In this document: positions 25,851 to 37,500 of the stretch, one piece after another
Layout of the letters: each line of letters opens with the position of its first letter
Position numbering within the stretch: the first letter of the stretch is position 1
DNA from: Enoplosus armatus
Taxonomy: Eukaryota > Chordata > Actinopteri > Centrarchiformes > Enoplosidae
Assembly: GCF_043641665.1 (NCBI RefSeq)
Contig: NC_092194.1
Span: 14,738,798 to 14,802,797, forward strand
Length of the DNA: 64,000 nucleotides
Reading direction: 5' to 3'
Notes under the pieces: generated by a model
What the model was told of the DNA's origin: nothing
What the model saw: the letters and a program-made list of their open reading frames with translations, nothing else
Database searches by the model: none
Translations under genes and position numbers: made by a program

Positions 25851-26185
25851 AAGCAGTGCCAGCATTCCCAATGCACAGTTAAACCATCTCTGAGCCCATG
25901 TCCTCACAGTGTCTTATCTGCTCCTCTTACACTGAGACAGAAAAAATCCATTATATCTTTAATACAATATCCTCCCAAACACGCCTTACAATTACATACA
26001 GTTCAGTAAGAAATAAATAACCCACAACCCTCCCTTTAAATCCCATGCTTTTCCCTTTAACTCACGATCACAGCACCATTCTTCGCAAAGGTTAGTCATG
26101 TAAATACGTCTTATTTCCAAGGAATACACTTCTCTTTTCTCATCTCCCTTCTCTTTTCCAACTTTTTTGGATTACACCATAAATA

Positions 26186-26230
26186 CACTCACACACACAC
26201 ACACACACGCACACACATACACACAGCATT
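26186..26230. repeat. Interrupted CA microsatellite
   Basis: CA units broken by a few single-base changes, possibly within the myosin 3' UTR. Confidence 0.85.
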
Positions 26231-27883
26231 CCAGACAGCACCTCAGGGTGGTTAAGATAGCAGGGGGCATACAGTAATAATAGTAGTATCAGTAATAAAA
26301 CTCACATGTTCATAGACAGGTTGGAAACACAGACAAACTGGAGCTCTTATGCATTATTGTTCAAGTCACTGATCTTGGTAAAGAAAAGAAAATGAGAATA
26401 GCATGAGCAGACAAGGATATACAGTATTTTATGGCTCCAATTAATGCTGCAGAGTGAGTCCCACAGACAACAACAATGATCAATCATCTATCAAAACACT
26501 ATGAAAACATGGCCGCCATAGCAGCCAGTCTCATTTATGGTCTGTGTTTTTACTATTTAATTCTTATTTCTGTGAGTCACATTAATGGCACAGCCAGTGA
26601 ATGATGTACAGTGTTGGCATCATATTCAGACATACAGTGGTCATTATTAACACCATTCACTTGCATGTATTTTACATGAGAGGTGTCACATTGCATTAAT
26701 ATGGCATCTATATACTGTACAGTGCAGTGGCCACTGGAAATTCAATAATAACTCTTATAATGTGTGATATACAGTACAAAACGATACATGTCGGTTCAGA
26801 TTAAGTGTACATGTATGTGAATATACAGTAGATATATGCAGTGTGTGTTATATGTAGACATAGATAGGGAAATGTTTTGTCTTATACTATTCTGGTTGAT
26901 ATTTTTCTCCTTGTAAAGGCCAAGTGAGGCTGTTAACCATGCACAGACTCTCCATGTCAAGCTAAACATGACCAGAGAGCGTCCAAAGCAAAACCTCTAC
27001 TCTTCCTTCTCAAGAATATCTGTTTGATATTGTTCGGAAATACTTTGAGCCACTTTCTTTGGCTGTGTTTTCTTCTTGTGGCCACACGGTGGCACTGACG
27101 AGTGAGCAAGTGAACACTATGTTAGGGCCGGGAGCTCATTTTTCCCATTTAGTTGCCCTGAAGAAGAATCATCAATCATCGAGTCCTTTTTCTCAGTCAC
27201 AAACAGATGTAATAACAGCTGATGTTACAGATCAACGACAGAGAGAGAACAACAGAGAGAAAGCAAGCAAGAACAAGAATTCAGCATCATAACTTAATAC
27301 CAAACAAAGATGCAACAGGAAAGGGGACACATGAAGAGAAAGAGAGAGACTCTGAAATTAGAGGAGTGAGAAAGAAACAGATGGAACTTAGAAAGTGTGG
27401 CTTTCTTCTGTCTGGCAGTGCATTGTGGGGAGGGAGGGAGCCGCCTGGGACAGACTGGGACTGGGCGGCTGAGTTGTGCTTGTTAGTTTTGAGTTTTGTC
27501 CGGAAAGGAAAACGGCGAGAAGTTTGGAGTGTGCTTGAACATCTACATGCAGGACTACAACTGGAGGAGAGGGGTTTGTATTTGAAAGGACTGTCCCAAA
27601 ATGCAGGTTGTTTTTCTTTGTCATGCTCATTTCTAAATAGATCCCTAATCCCCCATCCCAAGTGAAACCCAGGCCAGTAGAGTGTGCGTTTGGCTTCGGT
27701 GCCCACTTCTAACTTGCTTTTCCCTGTTCGATCCTAGACGCTCATCCACCACTCTTGATTCAACCTTGAGGATTAGGTGGTTGGTGCGACTGCCTCCATC
27801 AAAACCAACCAACCAACGATGCAGGGGGCTGAGGCCTCTGTTGCCACTGGGTGAACCCGAGGGCTCTGACTGGTTGGTGGCAA

Positions 27884-30800
27884 TCACCTGACCCAGGAAC
27901 TGGTGACACTGGTCACTGACATGATACTGCAGCGTTTCTTCACCATCATGTTTATGTAGGCCCTCATGATCTTGGTGATCTCCCCAACCTAAAGAGAGAG
28001 AAAAGGCGATTTAGTATTGCTTTTCCATAAAGTTGGGGGGCTCACAAGAGGCAGATTTACACAAAGGTGTGAGGGGACGACCACTTCTAATGAGAAGCAT
28101 GCTGGCAGCTTTAGTCCCCAGTATGAGTCATGCTCCAAAAACCCTGGATCCTACACTTCCCATAATGCACCCAAACATCATAAGTGTTATTTAATTTGCA
28201 AAATCAGTGGTGTGCCCCTTTAAGTAAACAAGATAAAAAACGTATAGTAATAAAATAAAATGGATATGGCCAAGCAATATGTAAAATACCTCAAATTTAA
28301 ACAGGTATAATCATTAACAGGAAGATGAGACAAAACAAACGAGAATAACAACGTTCCTTCCCTCTCAATCACAACCACCAACTTATTAATTTTATTTAAA
28401 TAGGCAACATTTCCAGTCATATCTCCATCAGGTGAATCCTAATTTAATTCAATTCACTGATAATGAAAATAATCCATAGTTGCAGCCCTAAAAGGGGTGA
28501 AGAAAAAAAGAAATTAAAAGTAAATAAATAATGAGTTCTCACCAGTGGCGTCTCAAAGAACATCTCTCTCTCATCCACGATGACCTTGTAGGTGCAGGGC
28601 TGTGAAGCCCCAAAGAAGGTGATGTGTTCGTACTGGAAGGTCTCCAGTGGCTTAGGCTCACCTCGTTTATACACCGACACGTTGTCAGCACTCACACTCA
28701 GCCACAGATCATGAGGGAAACCACCCTCTTTACACTACAGAGACAGAAGACGAAAGAGAAGAGAGTCGGGAAAAGAGGTTAATCGTCAGGTATTTGCACA
28801 AATCTCTGAAATCCTCTGTTATTTTCTCACCTCCACGTCAAACAGAGTGGATCCATATCCGGGCCATTCCTTGATAATGCTCATGTATTTAAGCATGGCC
28901 TGATGCTGAGGCGTGCCCTGCAGTCGGGTCCACTTCTCCAGAACACTGGTCCGTGTGGCGGACGTCTCCTCCTTCACCCACATCTCCATCTGCTCCTCCT
29001 CCACCTGCAACAACACAGGTCAGCCAGTCAGTGAAGAATACTCTGTCAAACTATCAGTCAGTCAGTCAGTCAGACAGCAATCCAGTTTGTTGGGAGGTCC
29101 ATCTGTCATTTAGTAAACCAGACTGATTCAGCAGAATGCAGAGATCCATGCAAATCAGTGCTGCAATACATGCTTACAATACAGTTTAAATTGTTTGATG
29201 TATTTTGTAAGTTACAAGCAGCTATTGGTTTCCATTCATTTCCATACCATATGAAAATAAATGCGTAAACTCTTGTAACCTGAATTGCGTAATCCTTGTG
29301 CAAGTCTGCATTTTATTACTCCCAATATTACATCATAACTATACATTGTAATTTTAAAAAGTACTTATGATAAAACTTGACTTCCACCACTGACCTTCTG
29401 CTTCTTCAGTGAACCAGTCTTGAAGCTTCTCCTCAGGGTGCCATCCAGGAAGCTCGGGGTCTTTCGTTTCTCCACTCCGGGCAGGATGCCTCCCTGTCCT
29501 CCTACCGTGCCCTTCCCATCTCCGGGTCCTCCTCCTCCAGCTCCTCCAGCTCCACCTGTTGCCCCCACGCCTGGCTTGGTGGAGTGGAGGACGCGATTGC
29601 GGAGACGTCCGATTGGATAAACGCTTCCAAGGCTCCACCCAGCCCGACCTGCCCCGTCACCGTGGAGATACTGGAGCCGTAAAGCGGCCAGGTGCTGCAA
29701 AGTCTCCTCTGAGGCTGGGAAGTGACCACTTATCAGAGATTCATGGGCCTGAGAGAGAAACAGAACAAGAAAGTGACAGTCAGAGCAAATCTGGGGTTGG
29801 AGAAACAATTTAATGTCATCACATTTCTTTTCTCACAAAATACAACATCACCGTTTCAATGTATGTACATTTGTGGCTGTGGAAAAGACAGACAATTGCT
29901 ATAAGGACAGAAACATTTAAGAACAAAAAGTATATTTAAGAACAGCAGTGGAGAGTTTGTACTGCTACAGATGGATGGATTTTTATTATGTCTATTTTAT
30001 TTCATAGAAGGATAAGAATATTACCAAATGATCTCAGTTCTCTACACCGGCTTCCCTGTCAGATTTGTTTACACTAGTTTGCATCTGTTAAGCTTTCCAG
30101 CCTTGTTTTTGCCTGCCTAACCACTACCTGACCCCCATCTGAATACATTTGACTGTCTACCTGGTTCTGACCTCAGTAAACGTGAACTTTTACCTTTCTC
30201 TGACTGTCTTCGTGTCATGCTTTTGCTTTTCCACGCTCGCTGTCTTCCTGAGCCATTATAACAACAGCGAACTCGATGGATCTGTTTTCTTAATAATACA
30301 CAATTTTCTTTGTGTTGATCCACATTGTATTTTGATAGAAATATGGTTGTATAAAGTAACTCAAAAGTAAATTGAATTACAATGTAATTACTTTTGTTAA
30401 AGAGAAATGAGTAATCTCATTTAAATTTTTGAGAAAGTAATTAGTGATTAGTAATTGATGATTATCCAAGTTGTTTTTATTGTGGTCTGGAATAAGATTC
30501 AAAGCATTAATCGTGCCTAAATCTTATGCCGACACTGCACAGTGAAGCTCACCTGCTCAAACATGAAAGCAAACTCCACTCCTTCTTTTGGCATGCTCTC
30601 CACATCCAAAAAGCAGTAGAGCTTGAAGTAGAGTTTCCATTCTCCTTCCTCCTCCTCTTCTTCGCTGCCTGCCAGTCTGGGAAAAAAATAGATAAAGCAG
30701 ACCCAGGATGAGTTACCACACACAGATTAAAACAACAGTATAATTAGTCAGATGGACACTTATATAAACCTGTATTTAGACAGATATGACAATGAAGACC

Positions 30801-31466
30801 ATCAAACAATTGAAATATGTGCAGATGTAATTATTACAGATGAATCCTGCACTAAAACAGTTGCATACTTGTTCATAGAACTGGAGATACCTTTCAAACT
30901 TGGCCAGAACATCTGCCACAATCACTCTGCTCTCCAGAGCTCGGTCTGTGAAGGCGTTGTGTTCAAACAGAGAAAACAGGTTCTTACTCTCCTCCATGGC
31001 CAAACCTCTGATCAGCTTCTCCACGACCTGCAGCAGCAACATAAAGACACCGACCAGTTTGTTACAGCATATCGGAATTCAACCATGAGCTCTTGTCCTG
31101 CGTCTTAAAATTAGACTGAGAGGATCATGTGTCAGTGTGTGTGTGTGTGTGTGTTTTGATGTGCACCTCTCCAGCTGTGGTGTGTGAATTGATGGAGATC
31201 TTGCAGGAGCCTCCCCCGTGGCAGTAGACGGTGGTGCTCATCTCCTGTCTCACCAGCAGGGCGGCGATCTCCTCCTGAGAGGGAACAAACTCACGAGTCT
31301 TGGTCTTCTTCAGGGATTCCCCGATGAAACTGGCGTAGCGCTCGATATCTGTGCCGGGAAAGCGCTCACGTACCCTGAATCATATCACATCACACATTTA
31401 TTACACATTTATTTCCATATATATATAAAAAGCACAATCCATAATGCATACACACACAAACACACC

Positions 31467-31527
<61 letters not shown>

Positions 31528-34500
31528 ACACACACCTCTTGAGATGGAAGCGGAGGTATCTGAGAATGGCTCGACTGGGTAGGAAGGTGCAGCTCATGCA
31601 GGTGAGCAGATGCCAGTGTGCCCGATTGGCTGGGCTGTTAGGCTGAGGCACATGATTGGTCTGCTTGATCACCTGACAATACACCTGAAAAACAAAAATA
31701 TGGAGGGGATTTAAGAAATCAGAAATTTTAATCAGCATTTGATGGCAAACAAACATGTCAGACCACTGCAGAAACATCATGTTCTTATATGTTATGGTGG
31801 AAAAAGCACTGAGACACAACTTCATAGGTAATACTAGGACAGAGAACATTCCAGGAATACTTGTAATACTTATATTATCATTACTACAGTGTCACTTTTA
31901 CTACATGTTCTTTTGTCATGGTTTCTAGCATGTGAATGTGCTGCTGAAATCTCCTTTTTGCTGTTTAGCTTTTTTCTAACAATTTAAGTTTACTCAAAGC
32001 TCACAGTAATTCTAATTTCAACTCTGTTTCTAAAGTAGACTTTTCTTGACAAATGAAATACCTCATCCCTGAGAGGTCGCAGGTCCTGGCAGGTCTGCAG
32101 GATGCCCTGAATGATGGGCACCGTGTCTGCCAGCGTCTCCATCTCCTGCAGTGAGTTGAAAACTCGCACCGCCTCGTCCTGCAGACTGGCATAGCCCTGC
32201 TGCCTTTGTACTGCACAAAGATGAAGATTCAAAGAAAAGAAAAAGGTGAAGAAAGACAGAGAAATGTTCAGTACGAAAGAAAAAAAACAACATGTAGTTT
32301 ATTGATGATACTAAAGATGACAGCTATGACAAAGCAAGGATGATGCTGATGTGAGAGGTTCAGAGTAATATAAAAACAAATATGGTAGAACTGATATTCA
32401 GCCACTTGATCTGTGTCAGTGTGGGAGTCTGGATTATTGGGGCATGACAAGGCATCAAACAAAGTAAAATATTATTCAAACTACTGTGAGATGACATTTC
32501 ATCCTCTCAGTGAGTTATCTATTATATATATCTGTTATCTATTGGGAGGTGAACGATGAACTGTAACACAGCTGGCTTTTTAAGAGCGCACAAGCTACAG
32601 CTGAAGTGAAAAATGTGGTTTTGACCTGCAGAGGGCAGTAACATGTATGGAGGCTTTTCAATGCACACAAGTTGTGAAAGAAGAAAAAGAGTCAAGAAGA
32701 AAGGAAGAAGAAGAAGAAAGAGGACCTGTCCCAATACTAACACTTGCTGTATTTATGTGTGGAAGTTTATCACAGCTCACGGGGAAACACTTGGTTAATA
32801 AAGACATGCCGTCCCTCACACAAATACAGACACTGTACATGGCACAATCCAGCTCCGATAATTTGTTAGAGCATCTAACACAAGTAGTATCAACCATTCA
32901 GTATTACAATTACAATCAGAGGATTTAAGTCAAGTTATGCAGAAGCGTGTGGGTCTACTCTATATAAAAGAGACACAACTTGATATTATTTTGAACGGTT
33001 TCTGTTGGAATGGAATGAATGGAACATTTTTCTAAAAAATCTTTGAATGTGATATTTTATATTTATCTTGACAGAGTCAGATATGCTATATTATTCCCAT
33101 CAGTCCCATTAAGACGAACAGACTGTTAATATCACCTGATAACATCTGCGGAGGTTCTGCCATGACTTTGTAGTGTTTGGAGATTAATAATAACGCTCAC
33201 GCTGAATCATAAACGTTTTCATGTCTGCTGATTATTGTCGGTCAAAAAACCAGCATGAAGGCGCATTACTGCCAACAACTGGGCGCGTGAGGCGCACTAA
33301 ATCATGGTGAATTGTGGGATACACTATGAATACCGCTTCAAAAGCAGTATTAGGAAAAGTGTGCATTAAGTGTGGGTTAAATGTACTGTGTGTCGGCATA
33401 TTTCAGACATGGGACACAATTGCCGACTAACTTTCTGTGCATGAATGCGCACTTAAGTGCTCAAGACCACAAGTGTGGATACTGGTTGTTTTTAATGTGT
33501 GGGCTGCTGAGTTTGAGTTTCACTCACGGCTGGTGACCTCTCCATAAGGGAGCGGCAGTAGAGGGGAGTGCAGAGGATGCTGAGTGTATCTGAGGATGGG
33601 GTTCCTCCTGTACATTTGCTCGACAATGTCTGGGTTCACGCTGTTCTCCTGAGAGGACACAAAGAGATAAAATTCAACTTTGGAGTGAGTTGATGTTGAT
33701 GAAGTTGAGAAAGAAGATTTAACTGGGAACGTGTTTCACCTTGATGTCTCTGATGAGCTGCAGAGTTGGAGTTTCTATGGGAGTCTTGCTGTCTATGACT
33801 CCCTGTATAGCAGCTGTCCACCTCATGGCCTCGTTCAGCATCTTGGTGTAGAGGCGGTAGGAATGCTTCCTCCCGTACACGATGATGTTCCAGTAACCTG
33901 TGAAAACATTGATTACAACATCTATTACCTGAAAATGAAATAAAAAATATTACCACTAAGGGGATGCTTATAACAGATGTATCATTATTCACCTTTATTT
34001 AGTTTAATGAAGACTCCTCTCTTTACATCTATTCCCTAACCTCCTACGTCTAATCCCTTATTAAATTTGCCTTTCTGCCTTTTCCCTTCGCTTCTCTCTC
34101 CTCACCTGTCTCCCTGTGCACCCGTTCATCCGGCTGAATGATGGAGCAAAGGGAGTTAAGGACCAGAGTTCCCATCTTGGAGGAGTTTCGCTCCGAGCTC
34201 TTGTAGTAATCCAGAGAGTTGTGGGTCAAAACAAACCAGCGCTTCTTCAGCTTCAGGGAGGTGCTCTTAGCATTCGTCTTCATCTCCTTTTGGAGCCAAC
34301 CTGAAAGATGACGAGGCAGGAAGAGCGAGGGGAGGGGAAGGATGTAATGTTTTATTACAGCGGGTGGCCACAATTTCTCATTTTGAGATATAACATGGAT
34401 CACACATTTTTATCAAAATATCTCGCAACATGAGATTTTAAATACTTGAGAAAGTAATACTTGAAATCTTTCAATAGAGACGTGCATGTGAAGGTTTATC

Positions 34501-37500
34501 CCCAAAACATCCGTTCTCACCCCTGACAAGGAACTCCTGCCCGTCTATCCTGGCGTCTCCTTTGGGTTTCTGCAGCAGACTGATCCAGTGGTGCATCTCC
34601 TCCGGTGTGTCACTGTTGCAGTGGATCACACGGTTGGCCGTAATGATGACAAAGGAGTTGGGTCTGCAAAGGTCAAATTATGAACTTTTAAATGAAGAAC
34701 ATCCACCTCCAGATACTTAAAGGCATATTGAGTTTTCCATGTAAGAGAGAGACAACATGTGTGTGTCATATGTTCAAATGTAGCTTCTAAAAAGTTTAAT
34801 TTTGAAAGGCAAGCTATAGCCGCATTGCATCATGGTCTATTGACACTACACCCAGTGGATAGATTGCATTTTCTACAAAGGAGTTTGTCCATGTGTGTTT
34901 GGAGAACATCAGAAATCATCTCTCTTTCATTTGGAGGAACTGAACCAAAGCTCATTATCTTCTGCTGTAAATTTCAATCAGTTTGACATGAAACATGAAC
35001 AAAGAACATGGAAAGTGAATCAGCATTTCCGTTCTTCTTGATAACTGATCCAACTTACCGATCAGGATTATCTGAAGCACAAACAGAGTCAATCAGCCCC
35101 ACGTCAAGAGTTCCCTGAAGGACGAAAGTAGGAGGAAAACATGAATTAAAGGTGCACTACTAGCGATTACAAAGTGATGAAACTCAACACAAAGTGAATT
35201 TAACGTTAGGGTGCCATTTTTAGGATCAGGCTATGAACTTTGGATGGAAATAAAACTGCACATCGTACAGTAAAAGCCATACAATCTACTGAGTGTGACA
35301 GAGGACGAACTTAAAGACAAAAAAAGTGATCTTGTTTTTAGAGACTGACCACAGCGTTCTTCGGGTTGGCCTGTTCATGGGACATCTCCAGCAGCTGCTC
35401 GGGAGTGCACACACGCACCTTACTGAGCACATTAAACCACCCGCTGCACAGAAAGACAGTGAGAAGTTAGAATATATGAATCTACTCAGATTACTTGTTT
35501 TATAGAAGTCTCCACCTCACCTTGCATCCTCTGGTGACTCAGCAAACACCTGATAGGTCCTCTCATCTGTCACAATGTTCAGAGCGTTCTCCTTCTCATG
35601 ATTATCTACGATCTCCCTGTAAAAACACAAACAGCACACATGTCTGAGAGATGCAGCTGGAAAGCAGAGAAACAGTGAATAAGCGATTGTGTGTTTTTTG
35701 GCTTTGTATAAATCTTACTTGGCAGCTCGGATGTCGATGGTTCCCTTCAGCTTCTCCTCGCTGTCGTTGTCGTAGTACATCAGCTTGCTGTCCCTCAGTA
35801 CAAACCAGCGCATCTTCCAGTTTCTGAGGTCGAATGAGACACAATGAAAATAGAGGCCAAGACAACCCACTCTAGACATTATGAAGAGGTCTATGTGACT
35901 CTGTAATATTGGTCTAGAAATTGAATTTCTATCTGGAATACAAAGTGAATTAGCTTCTTTGTATATAATTCCTCTGACATACTTACATGTATACAAGGGT
36001 GGAAGTAAATAAACACAAAATCTATGTAAGTACGATTTAAAAGCTTTTTTACTGAACATAAGTTTCTGAATAATCTCTTTGATTGTAGAGTAATAGTAAT
36101 CCGCTTACTTTATTTTAAAATGTTCAATAATTTTCATCTCGTTTGCCTTTTTAATTCATAAAGACAACTTCAAGGACCTGCATGGAAATAAGTTCTATTC
36201 ACTTTTTTCATGTTTAAATTTTATGAATTATTTTGTTTCTGCATGTTCAGGTCCTCTGTTGGACTGAATTTGCGCCTTTTGTTTGGTTTTTCTTCTTTTT
36301 TTGTTTTGTGAATATTAACATTGTGTAATGTGTACAAAACCAAACAAGCATCAAACAATGTCCTCTTTTTTACTCTAAATATATTTTAAATGATCAGCTT
36401 CTTACTCTTTTAAATTAGACAATTAACTATGAATTGAAAATAAATATCAGCTTGTCAGCTTGAGTAGGACACTGTAGTCTTCCAGCACTGCAGAGGGTTC
36501 AAAACACTGGGTTAGACATACATATGAACACCTCAGCAGGACACAGGGGCTTATTCATCCAAGACAGATGATCATTCACACGCTGTCTTCAAAGTATAAG
36601 ACAGTCCTTCTAACAATCAAGCCACCATGCATCAACCAGCCAAACATTACATCGGTTTTTAAAGAGTTAAGAAGAAAAGTAGTGTTTTTAGTTGAATGAA
36701 TATACACTAAATGTGGATTTTGAAGGTTTGTAGGAGCGGGACAGAGTTTCATTTAAGTAGCATGCAGGCTACACTCAGTAACAACTACAACAACCTCCGT
36801 GAGAGAGTGGAGAGGCCTCCTCCCTTCTTGTAGAGCCAGCCAGACTTGAGAGACTCTTGTTTGGACCGGAACCACATGAAGGTTTCGTCCTTCAGCACAC
36901 ACCAACGCCTCCTCCACGGGATCATCAGACCGGCTGAAGGAGGAGCAGAGAATAAAAATACATGACATGCGAAATTCAAAAGGTGGAGATGATTTCACTT
37001 CAAAATGAGACAGCCACCTTTAGACAAAAATATAATATGTACCCACCCTTCATGTAGAGGTAGCCGTGGAAATATGGTGGTCCATTTCCATTAAACACGG
37101 TCACTCTGCCATTTGTCACCTCTTCATCAGTGTCCATCATGCCATCATGTTCATCGTCACTGTCGGCATACTGCAACATCATACAATACAATAACATGAA
37201 TTATTTCTTTATATAATAACAAATGACCAAGACAACTGTTATAAGTAACACAACATTATCACTAACAATCCTGAGTAAAATTTCAGAAATGTAAATTTTC
37301 ACTGCTTAGCTGCTCATACATATCTGCGTGCACGCGTGTGAGGATGCGTGTGAGTGTGTGTCCTCACAGAGTCGGAGCTGCCTCTGTAGGACTCGATGCT
37401 GGCGTTGGTGCAGGTGGACTTCCTCAGGTGCTCCTCGTCCGCCACGGCAGCGCTCCCGCGGTTGCTCCCCGAGACAGAGCTGTCGTCTCCGGCGGTAACG

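Larger units (their letters stand above)
23106..27883. other. Non-coding interval between pttg1ip and the myosin X gene
   Basis: The first ~220 bp upstream of 23105 should contain the pttg1ip promoter and 5' UTR. A nested transposon follows. The part nearest 27883 is probably the myosin X 3' UTR; I could not fix a poly(A) site. CA microsatellites occur at 25825-25850 and 26186-26230, and a TTTA run at about 25321-25345. No supported exon was seen. Confidence 0.6.
27884..31374 (-). other. myo10: Myosin X FERM domain and C terminus
   Basis: F1 contains [20 protein letters not shown] and [14 protein letters not shown]2 contains [20 protein letters not shown] and [13 protein letters not shown]3 contains [19 protein letters not shown] and [17 protein letters not shown], ending [20 protein letters not shown] glycine-rich insertion lies in exon 29395-29748 (29470-29571). 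The stop codon is TGA at 27884-27886. Confidence 0.92.
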
